Part shown: positions 1 to 5,977 of the stretch, in pieces
Position numbering within the stretch: position 1 is the first letter of the stretch
Layout: every line of letters begins with the position of its first letter
Origin: DASSFZ01 sp036514635
GTDB taxonomy: Bacteria > Chloroflexota > Anaerolineae > Fen-1058
DNA length: 11,133 nt
NCBI GenBank assembly: GCA_036514635.1
Contig: DATBWU010000206.1
Location: 1 to 11,133, forward strand
Direction: 5' to 3'
Notes under the pieces: generated by a model
Databases searched by the model: none
Told to the model about the DNA's origin: nothing
What the model saw: the letters and a program-made list of their open reading frames with translations, nothing else
Made by a program: the position numbers and the translations under genes

Positions 1-2
1 TC

Positions 3-1253
3 GCCGCCGCGCTGTTGTGCCTGTTCGAATGGCATCTGGCCTGGGCGGCCGCGTCTGGCATGGAGACGGTGCTGTTCGCCGCGCTCGCGCTCGCGCTGAT
101 CGAGCGCACGGCGCGACCCGGCGTGCGCCCGCGCGACGCCGCGATCTTCGGCGCGCTGGGCGGCCTGTTGACCGTCACCCGGCCGGAAGGATTGTTGCTG
201 ATTGGTCTAGCGGGCGCAGTTGCGCTGTTAGAGGCCGTGCGCCGCGCGATGCGCCGGGAAGTTCACTTCCCGGCTGAAAGCGCGAAGCCCGGTGAACCGG
301 GCTGGCATTCTGCCAGTCGGCTTCAGCCGACTTCACGTTTTCAGCCCGGAGTTTCAACTCCGGGCGCTTCAGGCGTTCTCATTTCCGTCTTGAGTTTTGC
401 CCTGTTTGTGTTCCCCGCCGCCTGGATCAACCTTCAGGCCAGCGGCACGCTGTTCCCCAACACGTTCTACGCCAAGCAGCAGGAGTACGCCGTGTACTTC
501 AGCAGCCTCGCCGCGTGGTTGCCTCGCGCGCTCGACGTGCTGACCGCGCCGTTCGTCGGCGCGCAGGTTTTGCTCATGCCCGGATTCCTGCTCGAAGCCG
601 CGACCAGCCTGCGCCGCCTGCGCGATCGGGCGACCTGGCCTTTCGTGCTGCCATTGGCCTGGATCGCGGCTCATCTTGCGGTGTATGCATTGAGACTGCC
701 GGTGACGTATCAGCATGGCCGCTACCTGATGCCGATCCTCCCGGCTATCGTGCTCATCGGTCTGCATGGGAGCGCAAAGGCGTTAGAATCGATCCGGCGC
801 GCTCGACGCCAGGGAATGCCTCTTGCCTTCTTGCGCCGAGCCGCACTCGGATCGCTGATCGCTCTCGTCGCTGCCTTCTGGATCGTCGGCGCGGGCGCGT
901 ATCGGATCGATGTGAACATCATTGAGCGCGAACTCGTCGCTTCCGCGCGCTGGATCGAGACGAACACGCCGCCCGATGCGCTGATCGCCGCGCACGACAT
1001 CGGCGCGATGGGCTACTTCGCGCACAGGCCGCTGCTCGATCTGGCCGGGCTGATCTCGCCGGAGGTCATTCCCATTATCCGCGACGAGGCCGCGCTGCGG
1101 ACACTGCTGCGCGTGCGTCGGGCGGATTACCTGGCCGCGCCGCCGGGCTTTTACACGACACTGCTCGACGCGCCAGAGCTGGAGCGCGTGTTCAGCGGCG
1201 ACTCACCCTTCGCGCCGGAACACTGGCTGGTGTTTCGCGCGATATGGGAGTGA
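3..1253 (+). CDS. Membrane glycosyltransferase-like protein (GT39/RgtA-D superfamily type), 5' truncated
   Basis: The frame is open from base 3 to TGA at 1251-1253, giving 416 residues with no N-terminus, so the gene starts before the window; TTG at 15 is only an internal codon. Several hydrophobic segments alternate with short Arg-rich loops. The segment SGMETVLF, followed about 35 residues later by TRPEG, is the pattern I associate with polytopic lipid-linked-sugar glycosyltransferases (GT39, AftB or ZomB-like). A soluble C-terminal part begins near IETNTPPDALIAAHDIGA, as in that group. It probably transfers a sugar from a polyprenyl-phosphate donor on the outer membrane face; donor and acceptor cannot be told. 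The catalytic aspartate expected near the N-terminus lies outside the window. Residues 85-121 are low-complexity, Ser/Pro/Arg-rich, and are encoded by four DNA hairpins (253-365); they follow the Arg-rich RRAMRR, so probably sit in a cytoplasmic loop. No link to the pilus genes is evident. Confidence 0.72.
   Translation, partial: AAALLCLFEWHLAWAAASGMETVLFAALALALIERTARPGVRPRDAAIFGALGGLLTVTRPEGLLLIGLAGAVALLEAVRRAMRREVHFPAESAKPGEPGWHSASRLQPTSRFQPGVSTPGASGVLISVLSFALFVFPAAWINLQASGTLFPNTFYAKQQEYAVYFSSLAAWLPRALDVLTAPFVGAQVLLMPGFLLEAATSLRRLRDRATWPFVLPLAWIAAHLAVYALRLPVTYQHGRYLMPILPAIVLIGLHGSAKALESIRRARRQGMPLAFLRRAALGSLIALVAAFWIVGAGAYRIDVNIIERELVASARWIETNTPPDALIAAHDIGAMGYFAHRPLLDLAGLISPEVIPIIRDEAALRTLLRVRRADYLAAPPGFYTTLLDAPELERVFSGDSPFAPEHWLVFRAIWE
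253..365. repeat. Cluster of four perfect hairpins lying inside a coding region
   Basis: Four inverted repeats follow one another: 253-262/265-274 (10 bp, GCCGGGAAGT arm), 286-293/296-303 (8 bp, AGCCCGGT), 315-322/325-332 (8 bp, AGTCGGCT) and 344-353/356-365 (10 bp, GCCCGGAGTT). All have a TTCA or TGAA core at the centre. The spacer after the first (CTGAAAGCG) is nearly mirrored before the last (CGTTTTCAG), so the cluster is symmetrical as a whole. It resembles REP/BIME-type palindromic elements. It carries no stop in the host frame. Confidence 0.8.
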
Positions 1254-1266
1254 GGGCGAAGCAACG

Positions 1267-1393
1267 GATGGTCAACGAATAAACGGATGGCAAATGCTCC
1301 AGGCCCGCGTCTCGCGGGCCGTCCGCAAGGGCGCGGACGGCGAGCCATCGAGATGTGAACAATCACCAGATGGTCAACGAATAAACGGATGGC
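1267..1393. repeat. Pair of 25-bp direct repeats flanking GC-rich hairpins
   Basis: The same 25 bases, starting GATGGTCAACGAATAAACGG, occur at 1267-1291 and 1369-1393, exactly 102 bp apart. Between them are two adjoining hairpins: GGCCCGCG/CGCGGGCC (1302-1309/1313-1320) and GCCGTCCGC/GCGGACGGC (1318-1326/1333-1341), which share three bases. The gap 1254-1479 contains these repeats and no convincing gene. The arrangement could be a small element with flanking direct repeats or a tandem duplication. Confidence 0.75.
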
Positions 1394-1437
1394 GTGGCGG
1401 CGCGTCTGGCATCCGTTTATCCGATGCCTATTCGTTG
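1375..1437. repeat. Interrupted palindrome built from the second direct-repeat copy
   Basis: The left arm is CAACGAATAAACGGAT (1375-1390). The right arm is its inverse split in two: ATCCGTTTAT (1411-1420) and ATTCGTTG (1430-1437), separated by a 9-base insert. The second direct repeat is therefore also one arm of an inverted-repeat element, ending about 40 bp before the -35 box of the downstream promoter. Confidence 0.6.
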
Positions 1438-1479
1438 CGGCAGATCAGGGTGCGACTGGCGTGGGTGAACTTCCTTCGC

Positions 1480-1508
1480 TTGCGCCGCCGGTGTCTTTTT
1501 GGTATACT
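1480..1508 (+). promoter_or_regulatory. Sigma70-type promoter for the two-component genes
   Basis: A -35-like TTGCGC (1480-1485) and a -10 TATACT (1503-1508) are 17 bp apart. Transcription would begin near 1515 and leave a leader of about 42 nt before the GTG at 1557. The -35 is weak (3 of 6 consensus bases) and the -10 is good. It also shows that the in-frame start at 1389 lies upstream of the promoter and is not used. Confidence 0.55.
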
Positions 1509-1556
1509 CCTCTCAAACAGTTTCCAATCGCCTCCAGATTCCACCAGGACGCCGCC

Positions 1557-2300
1557 GTGCAGGATAAAGTCTCTGTCCTCATTGTCGACGATCATCCGTT
1601 GTTTCGCCAGGGCCTGCGAGAAGTGCTGAACGCCGAGCCGGACCTCGTCGTTATCGGTGAAGCGTCCGACGGCGAAGAGGCCCTGCGCCTGGCGCGCGAG
1701 CTGATGCCGCGCGTGGTGCTGATCGATGTGAACATTCCCACGATGAACGGCCTGCAGGTCGCCCGGCGCCTGCGGCAAGAAGTGCCGGGCGCGCGGGCTG
1801 TGATCCTGACCGGCTACGACGACGATGAGCAGGTTTTCCACGCCGTCCGCGCGGGCGCGTACGGCTATTTCCCCAAGGACGTCCAGCCTCAAAAACTGAT
1901 CGAGGCCGTGCGCGAAGTCAATGGCGGCCGCTACATGATCAACGACCTGATCATGGACGATGCTCAGCTCGCGCCGTGGCTGTACAAGCAGACCGAGCGC
2001 TTCGGCATTGTCGAGGGCGAGCCGGGCGACGAGGCCTTCGTCCCGCTCTCGCCGCGCGAGATGGAGATCCTTCAGTACATCACGCGCGGCCTGAGCAACA
2101 AGGAAATCGCTCACCAGTTGGGCATCAGCCACCAGACGGTGAAGAACCACATGACCTCGATCCTGCGCAAGTTGAACGTCGAGGATCGCACGCAAGCGGC
2201 CGTGTATGCCTTGCGCCGGGGTTGGGTTCGCCTGCAAGACACCCGCGCCGTCCCGACCGATCGCTTTGGGCTGAGGCCGACGCCACCGAAGGACGAATAG
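1557..2300 (+). CDS. NarL/DegU-type response regulator
   Basis: This 247-aa DNA-binding regulator would be switched on by phosphorylation, most likely by the kinase encoded next. Residues 5-120 are a receiver domain with all key residues: acidic D11/D12, phospho-acceptor D57 (LIDVNIPTMNG), T85 and K107. An unusually long linker of about 40 residues follows. Residues 162-225 are a LuxR-type helix-turn-helix (LSPREMEIL, GLSNKEIAHQLGIS, TVKNHMTSILRKLNV). I chose GTG 1557 because the receiver starts directly after it (QDKVSVLIVDDHP) and because the longer in-frame opening precedes the promoter; a weak AGGA lies at 1545-1548. The gene is 33 bp from the kinase gene and probably co-transcribed with it. 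Its targets are unknown; the pilin promoter at 3576-3605 is the obvious nearby candidate. The family call is firm. Confidence 0.93.
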   Translation: MQDKVSVLIVDDHPLFRQGLREVLNAEPDLVVIGEASDGEEALRLARELMPRVVLIDVNIPTMNGLQVARRLRQEVPGARAVILTGYDDDEQVFHAVRAGAYGYFPKDVQPQKLIEAVREVNGGRYMINDLIMDDAQLAPWLYKQTERFGIVEGEPGDEAFVPLSPREMEILQYITRGLSNKEIAHQLGISHQTVKNHMTSILRKLNVEDRTQAAVYALRRGWVRLQDTRAVPTDRFGLRPTPPKDE

Positions 2301-2333
2301 TTCAGCAGCCGCGCATCGGGAGATGGATTCCTC

Positions 2334-3392
2334 ATGGATGCTCTACATGGCCGATCGCCGGCAGGCCCGCCTGCTTCGCTCGCCGATGAGATCAAGGCTG
2401 AGCACGAGCAGGCGCAGCGCGAATTGAAAGAGATCGATCTGTTGATCCAACAGACCAGCGCGGAGGTCGATCGCCTGGCGCAGCGCAACGCGCAGGCGAC
2501 CAATCGCGTCAAGCAGATGGAGATCAACATCGACACGGTGCCGCGCGCCGATCTGCAAGGCGCGTACACCGAGGCGCAGGACGCGCAGAAGCGCCTGTTC
2601 ATGATGCGCGGGCAACTCGAAAAACTCCAGAGCGACCAGCAGAACCTGAGCCGCCTGACCAACTGGCTGCGCCGTTCGCTCGACGGGCTATCTGGCGCAA
2701 GTGGCGGAGCCGCCGGCGTGCGCGAGGATGGCAGCGAAGACGGGTCGAACCAGCCGGCCATCGTGCGCATCATCGAGACACAAGAGCAGGAGCGCCAGCG
2801 CCTGGTGCGCCAGTTGCACGACGGCCCGGCGCAGTCGCTCACCAACCTGATCCTGCAAGCCGAAATCTGCGAGCGGCTCTTCGATCACGACCCCAAGCGC
2901 GCCCGATCCGAATTGACCAACTTGAAGACCGCCGTCACCGGCACCTTCCAGAAGGTGCGTGACTTCATGTTCGATCTGCGGCCGATGATGCTGGACGATC
3001 TGGGCCTGGTGCCCACGCTCAAGCGCTACGTCGATTCCTTCGGCGAGAAGAGCGGCGTGCCCATCTCGCTGACCGTCACCGGCAGCGAGCGCCGCTTCAC
3101 GGGCTACAAGGAAATGGCGCTGTTTCGCATCGTCCAGGATTTGCTGAGCAACGTGCGACAGCACGCACATGCCACGCGCGCGCAGGTGCTGCTTGACCTC
3201 ACCGAAGATGCCGTCCGTGTCACAGTCGAAGACAACGGCAGCGGCTTCGACATGAACGAGGTTTTGACGGCGAAGCGAGGCATCGGCTTGAGCACACTGC
3301 GCGAGCGCGTCGAAATGATGGGCGGCCAGGTGCAGATCGACAGCGCGCCGAGCCGAGGCACCAAAGTCAGCCTGGTCATACCTCTACCCTAG
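2334..3392 (+). CDS. Soluble DegS-like sensor histidine kinase (HisKA_3/HATPase)
   Basis: This 352-aa kinase has no membrane segment or signal peptide, so it should sense a cytoplasmic cue. Residues 18-115 are charged and heptad-like, a predicted coiled coil resembling the DegS sensor region (AYTEAQDAQKRLFMMRGQL). Residues 121-140 form a Gly/Ser/Asp-rich linker. The dimerisation and phosphotransfer helix follows, with ERQRLVRQLHDG and phospho-acceptor H162. The ATP-binding domain has the N box (RIVQDLLSNVRQHA, N273), the G1 box (VEDNGSGFD, D300) and the G2 box (GIGLSTLRERVEMMGG). All catalytic positions are intact. ATG 2334 is preceded by GGAG 11 nt upstream; ATG 2323 is out of frame and gives a short open frame. 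It is paired with the upstream regulator in regulator-then-kinase order. It could also phosphorylate the receiver on CpaE, which is inference. Confidence 0.92.
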   Translation: MDALHGRSPAGPPASLADEIKAEHEQAQRELKEIDLLIQQTSAEVDRLAQRNAQATNRVKQMEINIDTVPRADLQGAYTEAQDAQKRLFMMRGQLEKLQSDQQNLSRLTNWLRRSLDGLSGASGGAAGVREDGSEDGSNQPAIVRIIETQEQERQRLVRQLHDGPAQSLTNLILQAEICERLFDHDPKRARSELTNLKTAVTGTFQKVRDFMFDLRPMMLDDLGLVPTLKRYVDSFGEKSGVPISLTVTGSERRFTGYKEMALFRIVQDLLSNVRQHAHATRAQVLLDLTEDAVRVTVEDNGSGFDMNEVLTAKRGIGLSTLRERVEMMGGQVQIDSAPSRGTKVSLVIPLP

Positions 3393-3419
3393 CGCGGCCT
3401 CCGGTTGCATCCAAAACGT

Positions 3420-3481
3420 AACCACGGACGACACGGATTCTTGGAGGGCCATTTCCCGTGGCATCCGTGCAATCCGTGGTT
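3420..3481. repeat. 62-bp palindromic element between kinase and pilin genes
   Basis: The left end AACCACGGACGACACGGAT (3420-3438) and the inverse of the right end ATCCGTGCAATCCGTGGTT (3463-3481) match at 16 of 19 positions; the centre is 24 bp. It belongs to the class of short interspersed palindromes seen in the other gaps but shares no sequence with them. It starts 28 bp after the kinase stop and could act as a transcript 3' end, though there is no U-tract. The rest of 3393-3575 holds no gene that I can see. Confidence 0.75.
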
Positions 3482-3575
3482 GAAATCTCGCAGTCAATGC
3501 AGTGGGTTCGGGGTAATTGCATGACGTTTGCACCCTTGTTGGCGGTGACCTCAGTCCTACGCGACCACTCTCCTA

Positions 3576-3605
3576 TTGAGCAGCCTCGATCGCGGGTGCT
3601 ATAAT
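3576..3605 (+). promoter_or_regulatory. Strong sigma70-type promoter of flp
   Basis: A -35 TTGAGC (3576-3581, 4 of 6 consensus) and a perfect -10 TATAAT (3600-3605) are 18 bp apart. Transcription would begin near 3612, giving a leader of about 54 nt that ends in an ideal Shine-Dalgarno sequence. This is the best promoter in the window, as expected for an abundant structural subunit. Three TGCA motifs lie upstream at 3498, 3518 and 3529. Confidence 0.75.
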
Positions 3606-3650
3606 CCGCGCAATCTTACCGGACGCCTGTCACGGGTCATCTCACAGGGG

Positions 3651-3660
3651 AAGGAGGTGA
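3651..3660 (+). promoter_or_regulatory. Near-perfect ribosome binding site of flp
   Basis: AAGGAGGTGA is fully complementary to the canonical 16S rRNA 3' end, and AGGAGG ends 8 nt before ATG 3666. It fixes the start of the very short pilin gene and excludes the upstream TTG at 3576, which is part of the -35 box. Confidence 0.85.
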
Positions 3661-3665
3661 AAGCA

Positions 3666-3812
3666 ATGTTGTTCTTGCCGCGTGAGGAAGGTCAAGGCTT
3701 GGTGGAGTACGCGTTGATTCTGGTGTTGGTCGCCATCGTCGTGATCGTCATTCTGGCGATTCTAGGCCCGACGATCGGTAATATTTTCTCCAACATTGTC
3801 TCGAACCTGTAA
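3666..3812 (+). CDS. flp: Flp-family type IVb prepilin (Tad pilus major subunit)
   Basis: This 48-aa prepilin has a nine-residue leader ending EEG, then QGLVEYALILVL. That is the Flp cleavage site: cut after Gly9, with the conserved Glu at mature position 5 (E14) followed by Tyr. A prepilin peptidase would remove the leader and leave a 39-residue mature pilin. It is almost entirely one hydrophobic helix followed by a short amphipathic end (GPTIGNIFSNIVSNL). It has no C-terminal globular domain and is at the small end of the family. The gene has its own strong promoter, an ideal ribosome site and a terminator 22 nt after the stop, so it forms a single-gene unit able to be expressed well above the assembly genes. 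No second Flp or TadE/TadF-like pseudopilin lies in the window. Confidence 0.95.
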   Translation: MLFLPREEGQGLVEYALILVLVAIVVIVILAILGPTIGNIFSNIVSNL

Positions 3813-3833
3813 GTCTCGCCGACCGATTATCGC

Positions 3834-3866
3834 AGGCCCCATCGCTCCGGATGGGGCCTATTTTGT
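3834..3866 (+). terminator. Intrinsic terminator of flp
   Basis: A perfect 10-bp stem AGGCCCCATC/GATGGGGCCT (3834-3843/3850-3859) with a 6-nt loop is followed by ATTTTGT. It begins 22 nt after the flp stop. The U-tract is short, but the GC-rich stem is strong. It should separate flp from the downstream machinery genes, which have their own promoter at 3949-3977. Between the terminator and that promoter I see nothing else. Confidence 0.85.
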
Positions 3867-3948
3867 CGATCGCCTGGCCGTCGATGCACACCTGCCGGTG
3901 CTGACCGCACGATTCGGATGCGGCCTAGCACTTTTGTCCTGCCCCGTA

Positions 3949-3977
3949 TTGCTTGGAAGTTTGATTTCTGCTAAAAT
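3949..3977 (+). promoter_or_regulatory. Promoter of the tad assembly operon
   Basis: A -35-like TTGCTT (3949-3954) and a -10 TAAAAT (3972-3977) are 17 bp apart. The start would be near 3984, about 53 nt before ATG 4037. It follows the flp terminator and is the only good promoter visible before cpaB, so it may serve the LPxTG gene and the cpaB-tadC series. Confidence 0.6.
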
Positions 3978-4036
3978 TACGTCACCTTGCACCGCTTAGG
4001 GTGGGCCTGGGCGAGCCTGGCGGATCGGAGCAGAAC

Positions 4037-4789
4037 ATGCGCGGTCGACTGGCGCTTGGTGTCTTGACGGTCTTTGGGTTGCTACTCGGGTTTACCAGTT
4101 TGGGTTTAAGCCGACCCCCTCGATCGGGGGTTGAACAAATCGGCACGCTGCCCCCGACATTCACGCAGACACCGGCCCCGACGAACACCAGCTCGCCGAC
4201 GAGTGTGTTCCCGACGAACACGCCGATTCCAACGGCGACGAGCATTGTGACGGGTATCCCGCCCACGACGCCTCCCGGCGCGCAGCCCACGCAAGGCCCC
4301 AAACCGCGCGGCGAGCCGGCCACGCCCGGCACGGGCATCAAGACGAACGCCTGCGCTCGTGTCGTGGGGGCACAGGGATTGGTCTTGGGAGATGCGCCCG
4401 GCTTTAGCGCCAATCACGTCCAGATTGTAGGTCGAGACGATATTGTCTTTGTCACAGAAGGCCCGCAGCGCGCCGATGGCTTGTGGTGGTGGAAGGTCAC
4501 GACACGTGAAAGTGTAATAGGGTGGGGGATCAACGATCAAATTCTGCCCTTCGGCGGCGAGTGTTTCGGATTGACCGGCGGCCTGACCCCCTCGCCGCAA
4601 CCGACACCGCTCACTGCTGTTTCGTCCGGCGCGGTTTCTGGGGTCGGCGCGACAGCCACACTCTCAGGCACCCAATCGCAACTCCCGAGCACGGGATCGA
4701 ATAACAACGGCCTGTACGTCGCGGGCGCGCTCGCCGTGGTGTTGCTGGTGGCGGGCTTGGTTCGCCGGCGCAGTCAAGGCACGGTTTGA
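4037..4789 (+). CDS. Secreted SH3-like domain protein with LPxTG sortase signal
   Basis: This 250-aa surface protein has an N-terminal hydrophobic segment after MRGR (residues 5-24), a signal peptide or anchor. A Pro/Thr-rich linker (about 37-100) is followed by a compact domain (about 104-172) with the look of a bacterial SH3-like fold (ACARVVGAQGLVLG, GLWWWKV, VIGWGINDQIL). Two cysteines, C106 and C176, flank the domain and could form a disulfide. A second Pro/Thr/Ser/Gly-rich stretch precedes LPSTG (216-220), an 18-residue hydrophobic helix and a final RRRSQGTV. That is a complete cell-wall sorting signal, so a sortase should link the protein to the wall or to another surface protein. ATG 4037 has GGAG 6 nt upstream; GTG 4001 would add 12 polar residues ahead of the signal peptide. 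The gene lies 41 bp before cpaB in the same operon. Its role in the pilus is unknown; wall binding at the exit site is my guess. Confidence 0.82.
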   Translation: MRGRLALGVLTVFGLLLGFTSLGLSRPPRSGVEQIGTLPPTFTQTPAPTNTSSPTSVFPTNTPIPTATSIVTGIPPTTPPGAQPTQGPKPRGEPATPGTGIKTNACARVVGAQGLVLGDAPGFSANHVQIVGRDDIVFVTEGPQRADGLWWWKVTTRESVIGWGINDQILPFGGECFGLTGGLTPSPQPTPLTAVSSGAVSGVGATATLSGTQSQLPSTGSNNNGLYVAGALAVVLLVAGLVRRRSQGTV

Positions 4790-4830
4790 CACAGGTAGGT
4801 CGGAACACCTTTCCGTGAGGAGGCCCATAC

Positions 4831-5895
4831 ATGCGACGTGGTCGCACTCTCATCCTCTTTGGTGTTGTGCTGCTCCTGGTCGCTGTCATTGCCTTCGTGC
4901 TGTTGAGCCAAAGCCAGCCGCCGGTTCCGACACCTGCGCCTGGGGAAGCCACTGCCACGCCGACGCCCGTCATCCAGACGATCAAGATTGTCGTCGCCGC
5001 GCAGAACATTCCACGCGGGCGCATCATCACTGAAGATGCCGTGACGCTCGTCGATTGGCCGGAGTCGTCGCTCCCGCCGGGTTTCTTCACCACCTTCGAT
5101 GACGTGAGGAACCTGATTGCGCGCACCGACATCTTGTTCAACCAGCCGCTCACGGACGTCATGTTGACCAACGATCGCGCACAACTCACCGCGCGCGGCG
5201 GCGATGCGGCTCTGTTGATCCCGAACGATAAGCGCGCCATCGCGCTGCCGATCGATCAACTGGCCGGGGTAGGCTATGCGATTCAGCCGGGCGATCACGT
5301 CGATGTGTTGGTGTCGCTGTGGCTGCTCGATACGGATCGCGATGGGCAATACGCGGCCTACCTGTTCAACCGTAACCTGTCTGACGAGCTGATCGCCGCC
5401 GGCATGCAGCCAGACGCGGCCGTTCAAGCGGCGATCCAGTTGACCACGCGCGACAAGTCCTTCCCGCGCCTGTCCTCGCAGTTGATTCTGCAAAACCTGG
5501 AAGTGTTGAGCGTGGGCGACTGGCGCGAGCCGACACCGCTTCCGAGGTTCACGCCCGGCGTGCCGCAGCCCGCCGCAGCTTCGCCGACGCCTGTGGCACC
5601 TCCCGGCGCAACGCCGACCGGCACGCCGGCTCGACCCAACGTCGTCATTCTCATCGTCTCGCCGCAGGAGGCGCTGATCTTGCAGTGGCTGCGCGAGAGT
5701 GATGCGATCATCGATCTGGCGCTGCGCGGCGGGAGCGACCTGGCGCCGGTCGATACGGGCACTGTCACACTGCAATACCTGTTCGATAACTTCAACGTGA
5801 CGTTGCCGCCCAAGCTCGACTTTTCTATCAACTTCCTTCCGCCGGAGAACACGGCGGCCTGTCCGGAGCGTTGGACGAAGGATTCGTGCCGGTAA
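4831..5895 (+). CDS. cpaB: CpaB/RcpC-family Tad pilus assembly protein
   Basis: This 354-aa protein is anchored by one N-terminal transmembrane helix (residues 7-26, after MRRGR), with the rest outside. A Pro/Thr-rich linker (30-48) leads to a SAF-like domain (about 51-112; VVAAQNIPRGRIITEDAV, NQPLTDVML). An RcpC/CpaB domain follows (about 135-310; RAIALPIDQLAGVGYAIQPG, HVDVLVSLW). Two insertions interrupt the domain: a charged one near 166-212 and a second Pro/Thr-rich tract at 232-268. The tail contains C344 and C353. In diderm bacteria CpaB works with the CpaC secretin; none is present here, so in a thick-walled cell it may guide the pilus through the wall. GAGGAGG at 4817-4823 is 7 nt before the ATG. 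It is followed by a 76-bp palindromic repeat before cpaE. Confidence 0.9.
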   Translation: MRRGRTLILFGVVLLLVAVIAFVLLSQSQPPVPTPAPGEATATPTPVIQTIKIVVAAQNIPRGRIITEDAVTLVDWPESSLPPGFFTTFDDVRNLIARTDILFNQPLTDVMLTNDRAQLTARGGDAALLIPNDKRAIALPIDQLAGVGYAIQPGDHVDVLVSLWLLDTDRDGQYAAYLFNRNLSDELIAAGMQPDAAVQAAIQLTTRDKSFPRLSSQLILQNLEVLSVGDWREPTPLPRFTPGVPQPAAASPTPVAPPGATPTGTPARPNVVILIVSPQEALILQWLRESDAIIDLALRGGSDLAPVDTGTVTLQYLFDNFNVTLPPKLDFSINFLPPENTAACPERWTKDSCR

Positions 5896-5896
5896 T

Positions 5897-5972
5897 AACC
5901 TCACCTGACCCCCCAATCCCCTTCTCCTCTCCGAGCCGGAACGGAGAAGGGGGTAGGGGTTGAGGAGAGGTT
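5897..5972. repeat. 76-bp long imperfect hairpin between cpaB and cpaE
   Basis: Outer arms AACCTC/GAGAGGTT, middle CCCC/GGGG tracts and a perfect inner 10-bp stem CCCCTTCTCC/GGAGAAGGGG (5918-5927/5943-5952) form one long stem around a 15-nt loop. It starts one base after the cpaB stop codon and ends 5 bp before the cpaE ribosome site. The pyrimidine-rich left arm and purine-rich right arm match a type of interspersed repeat I know from Chloroflexota and other genomes. There is no U-tract, so simple termination is unlikely, but pausing or mRNA stabilisation is possible. Confidence 0.8.
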
Positions 5973-5977
5973 GATCC

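Noticed and set aside
1389..1556. Longer N-terminus for the response regulator
   Set aside because: The added segment would be encoded upstream of and across the promoter and repeat; the receiver fold begins right after GTG 1557.
3576..3665. TTG start adding 30 residues to the pilin
   Set aside because: The TTG is the -35 box, and the prepilin leader and ideal ribosome site require ATG 3666.
3796..3999. A 67-codon + frame after flp
   Set aside because: It runs over the terminator and promoter, has no ribosome site and resembles no family.
4112..4133. Hairpin ACCCCC/GGGGGT near the 5' end of the LPxTG gene
   Set aside because: It is a short stem within codons, with no U-tract and no neighbour of the same kind; likely chance in GC-rich DNA.
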